Origin: Candidatus Parcubacteria bacterium
GTDB lineage: Bacteria > Patescibacteriota > Minisyncoccia > Minisyncoccales > JAGLUP01
NCBI GenBank assembly: GCA_023134715.1
Contig: JAGLUP010000007.1
Span: 1 to 23,068 of the forward strand
Length of the DNA: 23,068 bases
Reading direction: 5' to 3'
The notes below the pieces were generated by a model, which searched no databases, was not told where the DNA came from, and saw only the letters and a program-made list of their open reading frames with translations. Shown here piece after piece: positions 7,252 through 14,238 of this stretch (position 1 is the first letter of the stretch; the number at the start of each line of letters is the position of its first letter). Both the position numbers and the translations under genes were made by a program.

Positions 7252-7361
7252 CATTATCTATTCTCCAAAAATTGTAATTTTAAAAATACATTTTTTTGCT
7301 TGCTCAAAAAAACAAATAAAATTACTTATTTGCTTTTTTCTCACTTCGCTGTGAAAATAAA

Positions 7362-7384
7362 AAGGATTATTCAAGTAATCCTTT
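7362..7384. terminator. Bidirectional rho-independent terminator
   Basis: AAGGATTA (7362-7369) and TAATCCTT (7376-7383) form an 8-bp stem with a 6-base loop. It is flanked by T runs on both strands: 7382-7388 on plus, and the complement of 7357-7363 on minus. It lies 12 bases past the stop of the minus-strand gene at 7396 and probably ends that transcript before the aroQ promoter. Confidence 0.7.
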
Positions 7385-7395
7385 TTTTCTTTTTT

Positions 7396-7713
7396 TCACA
7401 ACGATATCGCGCGTGTCGAATAATGAGATACTCTTGTCTCAGGCGCAAACGATGATTCTCCCGGCGGTCTATTATCGCAAACAAGATGGCCTGTTTCTCC
7501 GACTATACCATTTACCTTGATGGTTTCTCTTTTCTTTGTCATAAGCGTTGCCTTAATACGAGCCCCGACAGGCAAAGATCTTACTTGCTTTGCGGGCTGC
7601 TTATTTTTTCGCAACTTCTTATTTTTCTCTTCTTTTCTTGTGCATCTTCTGCTTTCTTTGCTTCCAACTTTTCCATTATTTTTCCTCCTAAAACTACCTC
7701 CACGATCTCTCAT
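7396..7713 (-). CDS. Basic hypothetical protein, 105 residues
   Basis: I do not recognise this protein. Residues 1-45 are extremely basic (many Lys/Arg, with RRCTRKEEKNKKLRKNK), which suggests nucleic-acid or ribosome binding. Residues 45-80 (RSLPVGARIKATLMTKKRE onward) look like alternating beta strands, and the tail carries CDNRPPGESSFAPETR. A good Shine-Dalgarno site (AAGGTGA), a downstream terminator and GC-richer codon use than the neighbours support it as real. An in-frame TAA lies 6 bases upstream, so the ATG at 7713 is the earliest start. A 9-codon ORF ends in an ATGA overlap with that start. Confidence 0.6.
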   Translation of the reverse strand: MRDRGGSFRRKNNGKVGSKESRRCTRKEEKNKKLRKNKQPAKQVRSLPVGARIKATLMTKKRETIKVNGIVGETGHLVCDNRPPGESSFAPETRVSHYSTRAISL

Positions 7714-7739
7714 TCCTTATCACCTTTCATGTTTTTCAT
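7710..7739 (-). CDS. Possible 9-residue leader peptide
   Basis: The minus strand reads MKNMKGDKE then TGA, and that TGA overlaps the ATG of the basic 105-residue protein as ATGA. The Shine-Dalgarno site of the larger gene lies inside this mini-ORF, so ribosomes on it would affect the downstream start. It could be a coupling peptide or chance; an AGGAGG about 30 bases upstream is too far to serve it unless a hairpin brings it close. Confidence 0.3.
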   Translation of the reverse strand: MKNMKGDKE

Positions 7740-7752
7740 TTTTTTATTGTTA

Positions 7753-7774
7753 AGGGGCTAAATAGCTCCCTCCT
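7753..7774 (-). promoter_or_regulatory. AGGAGG element next to a small hairpin in the leader
   Basis: The minus strand carries AGGAGGGAG (7774-7766) followed by CTATTTAGCCCC. GCTA and TAGC can pair, and GG can pair with the CC beyond one mismatch, partly folding the purine-rich site into a hairpin. No start codon sits at normal distance, so this may be a regulated leader rather than a plain ribosome binding site. Confidence 0.3.
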
Positions 7775-7783
7775 AATAATTAC

Positions 7784-7811
7784 ATAATGCCTGAAAATAA
7801 AAAATAGTCAA
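7784..7811 (-). promoter_or_regulatory. Possible promoter of the basic 105-residue protein
   Basis: The minus strand has TTGACT (7811-7806, 5 of 6) and, 16 bases on, CATTAT (7789-7784, 4 of 6). It lies between the metG remnant and the leader of the 105-residue protein and would give a leader of about 60 bases. Confidence 0.4.
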
Positions 7812-7824
7812 CCCCATAGAAAAA

Positions 7825-8227
<403 letters not shown>

Positions 8228-8240
<13 letters not shown>

Positions 8241-8255
8241 AAACTATGTTATTAT
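8228..8255 (+). promoter_or_regulatory. Possible rpsT promoter, divergent from metG
   Basis: TTGCAT (8228-8233, 3 of 6) and TATTAT (8250-8255, 5 of 6) are 16 bases apart. The two divergent -35 boxes lie in an inverted repeat, TTGCA-TTG-TGCAA (8228-8240). The plus promoter would give rpsT a leader of about 75 bases. Confidence 0.4.
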
Positions 8256-8291
8256 TAAATCAAATCAAAGGTTAATTAAGAAATAAAATAA

Positions 8292-8318
8292 ACTTTTAAT
8301 TTTTCACTTTTAATTTTT
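8292..8318 (+). repeat. Two copies of a 13-bp A/T repeat before rpsT
   Basis: ACTTTTAATTTTT occurs at 8292-8304 and again at 8306-8318, followed by TTTGAGCGAAGCGAAT up to the rpsT start. The block lies in the rpsT leader and takes the place of a Shine-Dalgarno site; only weak GAGCGA purines precede the ATG. Confidence 0.55.
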
Positions 8319-8336
8319 AATTTGAGCGAAGCGAAT

Positions 8337-8603
8337 ATGCCTAATACTAAATCTGCTAAAAAATCTTTGCGGCAAAATATAAAAAGAAAATTGCATAACC
8401 GCCGCATAAAAAGAAAAATAAAAGACCTCATAAAAGAGGTGAAGATTTTAATTTCTCAAAAAAAGATTGAAGAGGCTAAAAAACTTTTACCAACGCTTTA
8501 TAAAGCATTGGATAAGGCCGTAAAAACTAATCTTTTTAAGAAAAACACTGTAAGCAGAAAAAAATCAAGAATAACTAAATTGACAAATTCTAAATCCCAG
8601 TAA
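8337..8603 (+). CDS. rpsT: Small ribosomal subunit protein S20 (bS20)
   Basis: bS20 binds 16S rRNA early in 30S assembly. The 88-residue product has the family start MPNTKSAKKSLRQN and the helical KR-rich body with the LDKAVKTNLFKKNTVSRKKSRI segment. I chose ATG 8337 over an in-frame TTG at 8322 because MPN(T)KSAKK is the standard N-terminus and the length is then normal (about 87). No strong Shine-Dalgarno site is seen. Its last 14 bases overlap the convergent holA 3' end; rpsT next to holA is a common pairing in bacteria. Confidence 0.94.
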   Translation: MPNTKSAKKSLRQNIKRKLHNRRIKRKIKDLIKEVKILISQKKIEEAKKLLPTLYKALDKAVKTNLFKKNTVSRKKSRITKLTNSKSQ

Positions 8604-9501
8604 CCAGTAAATCAAGCGCTGCTCCCGCTTCTATTCTTCCTGTTTTTATGCTTAGATCTGCTTGAAAAATCTTCAAGTAGATTTTTTTTAGTTCCTCTAA
8701 AGAAAATTTCCTTGCCTGCTCCATGCTTTTTCTTGCCACATAGGGATGCATGCCAACAGGACGGGACTGCTCTTTTACCATTAAAAGATTGCGGAATTGA
8801 AAATTAATCATTGAAAGAAGATACAAGGGCGAATCGCCTTTTTCTAAATGTTTATGAAGAAATTTTAACGCTTGATTTTTATTTCTCAATGCAATAGCGT
8901 CAATGGTTTTAAAAATATCTGTTTCTATTTTTGGCTTAACCAAAAGCTCAACATCTTGTCGCTCTATTTGCTTTTTATTTTTAAAGCTAACTAACTTTCT
9001 TATTTCATTTGAAAATCGCCAAAGGTCGTTGCCAACAAAAGCAATTAATTTCTCCAATGCCTCTGGGCTTATTCTTGAATTATAGCTCTTAAATTCCCGC
9101 CTGAGCCAATTTTTTAATTCTATTCCCTCTAAAAGCTTGAATTCTTGCGCCTTGGCGCGTTGTTTTAAAAATTTAAACAAAGGTTTATTCGCGGCAATCT
9201 TTTCTTCACAATAGAACAAGATTACATCTTCTGATTTTAAATATTTTTCTTTTTCTTTTAAAAATTTCTCCTGAAAATCAGAACTTGAAAAAATATTTTT
9301 TAAAATAATAAGTTTCTTCTCTTTAAACATTGACGCGGAGCGAATTACATCTTTAAAGTCCTGAAAAGAAAAAACTTGGGCGAACAAGTCAAAAACCTTT
9401 AAATTAAGCCCGCTTTTGCGGACTTTTTCGTAATGTTCAATTATTTCCCGCAATTTTTTGCGGCTGCGATAAACGTCTTGGCCATAAAGAAAAATAATCA
9501 T
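8590..9501 (-). CDS. holA: DNA polymerase III delta subunit
   Basis: HolA is the wrench of the clamp loader: it opens the beta sliding clamp and hands it to DNA. The 303 residues begin MIIFLYGQDVYRSRKKLRE, the degenerate AAA+ start of delta (no Walker A, as normal). Next come SASMFKEKKLIILKNI (clamp-binding region, about 55-70), a helical domain with LWRFSNEIRKLVSF near 160, and the C-terminal collar containing FKTIDAIALRNKNQALKFL near 197. Length is normal to slightly short. It starts 3 bases after the response regulator gene stop at 9505, so it is probably read from the upstream signalling/tsaE run. Confidence 0.88.
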   Translation of the reverse strand: MIIFLYGQDVYRSRKKLREIIEHYEKVRKSGLNLKVFDLFAQVFSFQDFKDVIRSASMFKEKKLIILKNIFSSSDFQEKFLKEKEKYLKSEDVILFYCEEKIAANKPLFKFLKQRAKAQEFKLLEGIELKNWLRREFKSYNSRISPEALEKLIAFVGNDLWRFSNEIRKLVSFKNKKQIERQDVELLVKPKIETDIFKTIDAIALRNKNQALKFLHKHLEKGDSPLYLLSMINFQFRNLLMVKEQSRPVGMHPYVARKSMEQARKFSLEELKKIYLKIFQADLSIKTGRIEAGAALDLLVTGI

Positions 9502-9504
9502 AAA

Positions 9505-9870
9505 CTATTTTAAATATTTCTCAATTTTTTCAATAATCTCTCCAGGAGTAAAATGAGCTTTAATTAAATAATCAACAGCTCCTAATTTAAATCCTTTTTC
9601 AATATCTTCTTCTTGTCCAAGATTAGATAAAATAATCACAGGCACTTTAATAAGACTTGACTTGCTTTTTATCTGCTGTAAAACTTCAAAACCATCAATA
9701 CCCGGCAGTATTAAATCAAGCAAAACAAGGTCTGGCTTTTCTTCTTCTGCTTTTTTTACTCCTTCTTCTCCGTCAATTGCTTGCGCTATTTCAAAACCTT
9801 GACCCAAAAGCTTGCGAACAATTAATTCTCTTAAAAATTTATCATCCTCAATAATTAAAATTTTCTTCAT
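9505..9870 (-). CDS. Single-domain CheY-like response regulator (second copy)
   Basis: This 121-residue receiver domain has no output domain. The phosphorylation site is complete: acidic pair Asp9/Asp10, phospho-acceptor Asp52 (LLDLILP), switch Ser82 and Lys104. It probably receives phosphate from the histidine kinase encoded upstream. It closely resembles the regulator at 9955-10323 (both start MKKILIIED and share DGEEG and DGFEV), so the two likely arose by tandem duplication. Without an output domain it must act by protein contact or as a phosphate sink. holA begins 3 bases later. Confidence 0.9.
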   Translation of the reverse strand: MKKILIIEDDKFLRELIVRKLLGQGFEIAQAIDGEEGVKKAEEEKPDLVLLDLILPGIDGFEVLQQIKSKSSLIKVPVIILSNLGQEEDIEKGFKLGAVDYLIKAHFTPGEIIEKIEKYLK

Positions 9871-9877
9871 AATTTCT

Positions 9878-9913
9878 ACTACGAATTTACGAATTACTAC
9901 GAATTTACGAATT
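9878..9913. repeat. Two perfect 18-bp tandem repeats between the regulator genes
   Basis: ACTACGAATTTACGAATT occurs twice head to tail (9878-9895 and 9896-9913) in the 84-base gap between the two receiver genes. Each unit holds two ACGAATT words. It precedes the downstream regulator gene by only a few bases and could be a binding site or a mobile intergenic repeat. Confidence 0.7.
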
Positions 9914-9954
9914 TTTTATTAGTATATTCGCACTGATTAGTAGTTTCGTAGGGG

Positions 9955-10323
9955 CTATTTGCCTATTTGTTTGATTGTTTTATCAATTACCTCTTGGGGA
10001 TCAAACTCCGTCTTTATCAGCCAATCTTTAGCTCCAAGCTTTTCAGCCCGATCTATCTCTACCGGCTGGCCAGAATTAGAAATTACAATTAGAGGGATGC
10101 TTTTAAGTTTTTTATCCTTGTTCATTTCTTCCATAACTTCAAATCCATCAAGTTTTGGCATAATAATATCTAATAATATGAGGTCTGGCTTTGCTTCCCG
10201 CATCATCTGAAGCCCCTCTTCTCCGTCCCGAGCCACTAAAATCTCATAACCCTCTTGAATTAATTTATTTTGAAGAAGATCAAGTAGTATTTCTTCATCT
10301 TCAATAATTAAAATTTTCTTCAT
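9955..10323 (-). CDS. Single-domain CheY-like response regulator (first copy)
   Basis: This 122-residue receiver-only protein has the acidic residues Asp9/Glu10, phospho-acceptor Asp52 (LLDIIMP), Ser82 and Lys104. It begins 22 bases after the histidine kinase stop, so it is the most likely direct partner of that kinase. No DNA-binding or enzymatic output is fused. The gap to the next receiver gene holds tandem 18-bp repeats. The duplicate pair could split one kinase signal into two outputs, or one copy could drain phosphate; neither can be decided from sequence. Confidence 0.9.
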   Translation of the reverse strand: MKKILIIEDEEILLDLLQNKLIQEGYEILVARDGEEGLQMMREAKPDLILLDIIMPKLDGFEVMEEMNKDKKLKSIPLIVISNSGQPVEIDRAEKLGAKDWLIKTEFDPQEVIDKTIKQIGK

Positions 10324-10345
10324 ATATTATTATTATAAATCCTTT

Positions 10346-11485
10346 TTATTTCAAAGGCAAGCCCCGCATAGGCAAGGAGAAACTAAATTCTGATCCCTTG
10401 TCTTTTTCAGATTCAAACCAAACTTTGCCTTTATGAGCTTCAATAATATTTTTAACAATAAAAAGCCCTAATCCAGATCCTTCTGTTCTTGTTTTTACGG
10501 CATCAGGCGCTCGAAAAAATTTATTAAAAATTCTTTTCTTTTGGTTTTCAGAAATTCCTATGCCGTTATCTTTTATAGAAAATTTTACTTCTTTTTTGTT
10601 ATGGCTTAAAGAAGCTATTATCTCTCCGCCAGGTGGTGTATATGATATAGCATTATCAAAAAGATTCTGAATAGCTATTTGCATTTTTTCAGCGTCAATT
10701 TTAATTTTAGGAATTTTTTCTTTTGGTTTTTTAAATCTAATTTTTAATTTTTTTCTTTTGGTTTTTTCTTTAAAAAATTCAATCACTGAGCTAACTAAAT
10801 CTTCAAAATTAACTAATGTTGGCTTATAAACATACCTTCCCTCTTCAATTCTAGTTACATTTAAAAGGTCATTAACCAAAGAAATCATTCTTTCATTGCT
10901 TTGATAAGTTTTTCTAAGAAATTCTTCTTGTTCTTTCCCAATTTTACCCAAATCTCCCGCTAAAAACATTTTAAGCGTCCATTTAATCGCTGAAAGGGGT
11001 GTGCGTAATTGATGAGCGGCAATAGTGACAAACTCTGTTTTCATTTTTTCAATCCTTTTTTCTCGAGTAATATCATGCAAAATAACCAATGCTCCTATCT
11101 CTTCTTTCTCTCTTATAATAGAAACAGTGCTCACTTCTAAAACTAAATTTTCTTTTAAAGTCAACTCTTTCCTGGAAATATTCTTAATATAATCTGGGCC
11201 TAGTATTTTTATTAAGGACTGCAAGGATGAAACCTCGGAAAGAGCAGATATAGAAAGCCCGACAACATCTTTATGGACGACATTAAAAAATCGTTCGGCT
11301 TGAGGATTAAACAAAACAAGAAAATGTTCTTTATCAAAAAACAAAAGCCCGTCAGTAAAATTAGTAATTATGGCCAATGTTTTATTTTTTTCCTCTTCAG
11401 CTCTGTCTCTTGCGTTCTCAACATCTTCTAAAATGTTCATTAACGCATCTCTTCCTGATTTAAATTCTTTTGTTTCTTCTGTCAT
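10346..11485 (-). CDS. Soluble PAS-sensor histidine kinase
   Basis: This 379-residue kinase has no transmembrane segment. Residues 1-35 form a coiled coil, about 36-140 a PAS domain (TDGLLFFDKEHFLVLFNPQAERFF), and about 150-215 the dimerisation/phosphotransfer domain with His158 in AAHQLRTPLSAIKW. The ATP-binding domain (about 225-375) has N box NLFDNAISYTPPGG (Asn278 region), G1 DNGIGI and G2 GSGLGLFIV. All kinase motifs look intact. The start overlaps the stop of the PAS/coiled-coil gene as ATGA, so the two are translationally coupled. It is the only kinase among the neighbouring sensory proteins and should phosphorylate one or both receivers downstream. Confidence 0.94.
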   Translation of the reverse strand: MTEETKEFKSGRDALMNILEDVENARDRAEEEKNKTLAIITNFTDGLLFFDKEHFLVLFNPQAERFFNVVHKDVVGLSISALSEVSSLQSLIKILGPDYIKNISRKELTLKENLVLEVSTVSIIREKEEIGALVILHDITREKRIEKMKTEFVTIAAHQLRTPLSAIKWTLKMFLAGDLGKIGKEQEEFLRKTYQSNERMISLVNDLLNVTRIEEGRYVYKPTLVNFEDLVSSVIEFFKEKTKRKKLKIRFKKPKEKIPKIKIDAEKMQIAIQNLFDNAISYTPPGGEIIASLSHNKKEVKFSIKDNGIGISENQKKRIFNKFFRAPDAVKTRTEGSGLGLFIVKNIIEAHKGKVWFESEKDKGSEFSFSLPMRGLPLK

Positions 11486-12159
11486 TTTTTTAATTTTTCT
11501 AACCTCTTAATCTCTTGTTTTAATTCTATCATTTTTAATTCTCTTCCGATAGTAAGCTTATGAAATCTCTCCAATTCGTCAACTCTTTCCTGAAGCTCTT
11601 TTGTTCTTGCTTTTACTTTTTTGTCTAACCCTTGATTCAGTTCTGCCAACTCTCTCGTCCTTGCCTTTACTTTTACCTCTAACACATTTTTTGATTCTTC
11701 GATGGAATCTTTTGCTTTTTGAAGCTCTTTTGTTCTTTCTTTCACTTTATCTTCCAATTCCTCTCTATTTCTGCTTAAACTATTAACTAATCCTTGATAC
11801 TGCGTTGCATCTGTAAATACTGCAAATCCTCCAATTATTTTCTTCTTTTCCTTTAGGGGTAAAATACTGAAAGAAATTGGAATTTTTTCTTTCTCTTTAG
11901 TCAAAAGAAGCGTGTCAAATTCTTTAAAATTTGTTTCTTCTATTAAAGTCTTCTGAATGATTTCATTAATTCTATTTTTTTCTCTTTCTGAAATTAAATC
12001 GCTTACTGATTTCTTAACTAATTCTTTCAATTGATATCCGCTAAAATTCTCCAAAGAATTATTAGCATATTCAATAATTCCTTGTTCATTAAATATCGCT
12101 ATTGAGCTTACTACGTTAACAAAAATATCCTTATAAAGTTTTTGTGTTTCTTTAATCAT
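11482..12159 (-). CDS. PAS-domain protein with coiled-coil tail, no kinase domain
   Basis: The 225 residues split in two. About 10-120 is a PAS domain (IAIFNEQGIIEYANNSLENF, then a beta sheet ending GGFAVFTDATQ). Residues 120-225 are a long coiled coil with repeated K(V)KARTRELAELNQ-like units and the end ELERFHKLTIGRELKMIELK. There is no HisKA or ATPase domain. The last 60 residues are almost the same as those of the HAMP protein at 13572-14234. It is coupled to the kinase gene by an ATGA overlap, so it may dock on the kinase and feed it a signal. No ligand is evident. Confidence 0.85.
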   Translation of the reverse strand: MIKETQKLYKDIFVNVVSSIAIFNEQGIIEYANNSLENFSGYQLKELVKKSVSDLISEREKNRINEIIQKTLIEETNFKEFDTLLLTKEKEKIPISFSILPLKEKKKIIGGFAVFTDATQYQGLVNSLSRNREELEDKVKERTKELQKAKDSIEESKNVLEVKVKARTRELAELNQGLDKKVKARTKELQERVDELERFHKLTIGRELKMIELKQEIKRLEKLKK

Positions 12160-12179
12160 CTATTTATTAGAAATTATTT

Positions 12180-13568
12180 TCAACGTAATTTGTCAGATAT
12201 TCCGAACATGGTGATGGTTAAGTTTGTCGCTGTCGCTTGCCCGGTTTTATAAAATGCCTGCTCGCCAACAGAACATATCCCAAAGACAGGAATATCTTGT
12301 TTTAAGGTTTTCTTTATTGCTTCTATTTCTTTAAAATACTGAGTTCCTAAAATATAAGCTCTTCCTCCACAGGAAAAAAAGAAAACAAAATGAAATTTTT
12401 TCTCCGCTGTATCATCCATCATTCTCTGGGCAGCTTTTTCTGTAGCTTTTTGAGCATCTTCTGAAGAAATGTTAACTAAATTAAGACCTAATCCTTGTTT
12501 TATTTTATCCATAACTATAACTTTTTTATCCTTAACTCCGACAATAGATAATGGCCAATAAAATTCTGCGGCTGGGTCGGAAAACGCCAAAGCCCAGCCC
12601 TTCATCCAGGTTTTAAACGCTAATCTTTGAAATTCTTGTTTTTTTATGCCAGCGTGTTTTTCAAATAATGGCGCTAATACCTCAAAAGCAGGTTTATTAT
12701 TTATTTCCTCGATAGTCCAATCTTTCCCTTTAGTAATTATTCCTACAGGTTCAATAATCTTGGCTCCAGTATCTACTCCATAACCAATTTTAAGGTCAGA
12801 ATCAAAAACAACAGAAATCACCGCGTTTTTGTAGGCCTTATCATTGTAGAAATGGAAAGGAGATTTGAGCTCTCCTGATGAACCTCCTCTTATTAACCCT
12901 CCGCCTATTAACTTTACCATTCTTTTTGTGTAAAAATTTATTCCTTCAAGAATTTGAGCGTCAACAAGTCCTTTTTCAGAAATAGCGCTTTGTGTTCCCG
13001 CAGTAAGCAATAATCCATCTAAAAATCTTACATTTTCCATTTCTTTTTCTCCTCTTTTTAATATTGCCATATATGCCAAAACTGGATTATATTCTAAGTT
13101 GCTTAATGCCTGCTTTATACAATCAAGGCCAGCTTGTTTCGGATCTTTGTCTGTATTTAAACCTATGCCTGTGCCAACTCGCAAAAAAGGCGACTCTAAA
13201 GCCAGAACACAAACTCCAGAAAACTTCAAGGGTTTTATTATCTTCCCTAAAGGTTTTGTTATGATTCCGGTTAATTTACTTATAAGGTCTATATCAAAAT
13301 AATATTTATTTTTAGCAAAAAAACCTAATACTGTGCCGCCGACTAAAGGTATTTTTTTATCTGGAAAAATTTCTCTTATCGCTCTCATTGCTTTTTCATA
13401 ATCAGCTTCTTCCTTGTAGCGGACAACATAAGAAAGGTCGCAAAAAAACATCAAGAGTTTTGGTTTTTTGCCCTTTATTTCCTGTTTAGCTTTTTGAGCC
13501 GCCTCTCTTGCGGCTTCTATTAAATTGTCTTTTTGGGATATGCCGAGCCCAACATTTACTTCTGCCAT
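12180..13568 (-). CDS. FIST-domain sensory protein
   Basis: The 462 residues match FIST proteins (FIST_N then FIST_C). FIST_N covers about 20-230 with the DLSYV and PLVGGTVLGFFA segments. FIST_C covers about 245-445 with the family signature FFSCGGRAYILGTQYFKE and PVFGICSVGEQAFY. FIST domains are sensory; one studied branch (NosP) binds heme, responds to nitric oxide and controls a neighbouring histidine kinase. Whether this protein binds heme, amino acids or something else cannot be told. It has no membrane segment. It lies 3 bases after the HAMP gene and 20 before the PAS gene, in a kinase operon. Confidence 0.88.
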   Translation of the reverse strand: MAEVNVGLGISQKDNLIEAAREAAQKAKQEIKGKKPKLLMFFCDLSYVVRYKEEADYEKAMRAIREIFPDKKIPLVGGTVLGFFAKNKYYFDIDLISKLTGIITKPLGKIIKPLKFSGVCVLALESPFLRVGTGIGLNTDKDPKQAGLDCIKQALSNLEYNPVLAYMAILKRGEKEMENVRFLDGLLLTAGTQSAISEKGLVDAQILEGINFYTKRMVKLIGGGLIRGGSSGELKSPFHFYNDKAYKNAVISVVFDSDLKIGYGVDTGAKIIEPVGIITKGKDWTIEEINNKPAFEVLAPLFEKHAGIKKQEFQRLAFKTWMKGWALAFSDPAAEFYWPLSIVGVKDKKVIVMDKIKQGLGLNLVNISSEDAQKATEKAAQRMMDDTAEKKFHFVFFFSCGGRAYILGTQYFKEIEAIKKTLKQDIPVFGICSVGEQAFYKTGQATATNLTITMFGISDKLR

Positions 13569-13571
13569 AAT

Positions 13572-14234
13572 TTATTTATTTTCTAATTTCTCTTCTAATT
13601 TTTTAATCTCTTGTTTTAATTCTATCATTTTTACTTCTCTGCCTATGGTTAATTTATGAAATCTTTCTAATTCATTAATTCTATTCTGAAGTTCTTTTGT
13701 TCTTGTTTTGACCTGTTCTTCCAACGTCTGGTTTAACTCTGCCAATTCTCTCGTTCTTGCTTTGACTTTTATTTCTAAAGACGCCTTTTCTTCTTCAAGA
13801 GCTGTTTTAGATTTTTTTAAATCCTCTACCATTGCGTTAAATGAACTTGTAAGCTCTCCAATTTCATCGCGGGATATAACTTTTAACTTTATATCTAAAT
13901 TTCCTTCTGACACTTTTCTTATTCCTTTTATTAAATTCTGCAAAGGACGAACTAAATTCCGATTAAGAATTATACTGACGAATATCACCAAAATTAGTAC
14001 TAAAAGAAAAGTTAATTGAGTTTGAATTTTAACATTTTGATAGGTAAGAGTTAAATCCTGTTCAACTAAAGGCAATTCTTTAGGAAAGTATTTAGTAATT
14101 ACCTCTTGATAAGTAGAAATAATTAAAAAATTAGAAATTATCAAAGGGATAATTGAAACAATTATAATAACTATTAGCAATTTGGTAAAAATTCTCCGTT
14201 GGATAGGAATTTTTTTTCGTAATAAATTTTTCAT
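13572..14234 (-). CDS. Membrane HAMP protein with coiled-coil tail, no kinase domain
   Basis: From ATG 14234 this gives 220 residues (a TTG at 14252 would add six and overlap the previous gene). Two transmembrane helices (about 17-40 and 73-92 in this numbering) flank a loop of only about 32 residues, too small for a classic sensor domain. A HAMP domain follows (LVRPLQNLIKGIRKVSEGNLD ... DEIGELTSSFNAM is spread over 94-136). The rest is a coiled coil with KVKARTRELAELNQ and the end ELERFHKLTIGREVKMIELK, nearly identical to the tail of the PAS protein at 11482-12159. It could relay a signal from the 7TM protein encoded just upstream. Confidence 0.85.
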   Translation of the reverse strand: MKNLLRKKIPIQRRIFTKLLIVIIIVSIIPLIISNFLIISTYQEVITKYFPKELPLVEQDLTLTYQNVKIQTQLTFLLVLILVIFVSIILNRNLVRPLQNLIKGIRKVSEGNLDIKLKVISRDEIGELTSSFNAMVEDLKKSKTALEEEKASLEIKVKARTRELAELNQTLEEQVKTRTKELQNRINELERFHKLTIGREVKMIELKQEIKKLEEKLENK

Positions 14235-14238
14235 TAAA

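Noticed and set aside
8322-8336. Upstream TTG start for rpsT
   Set aside because: The added MSEAN is foreign to bS20, whose conserved N-terminus starts at the ATG at 8337.
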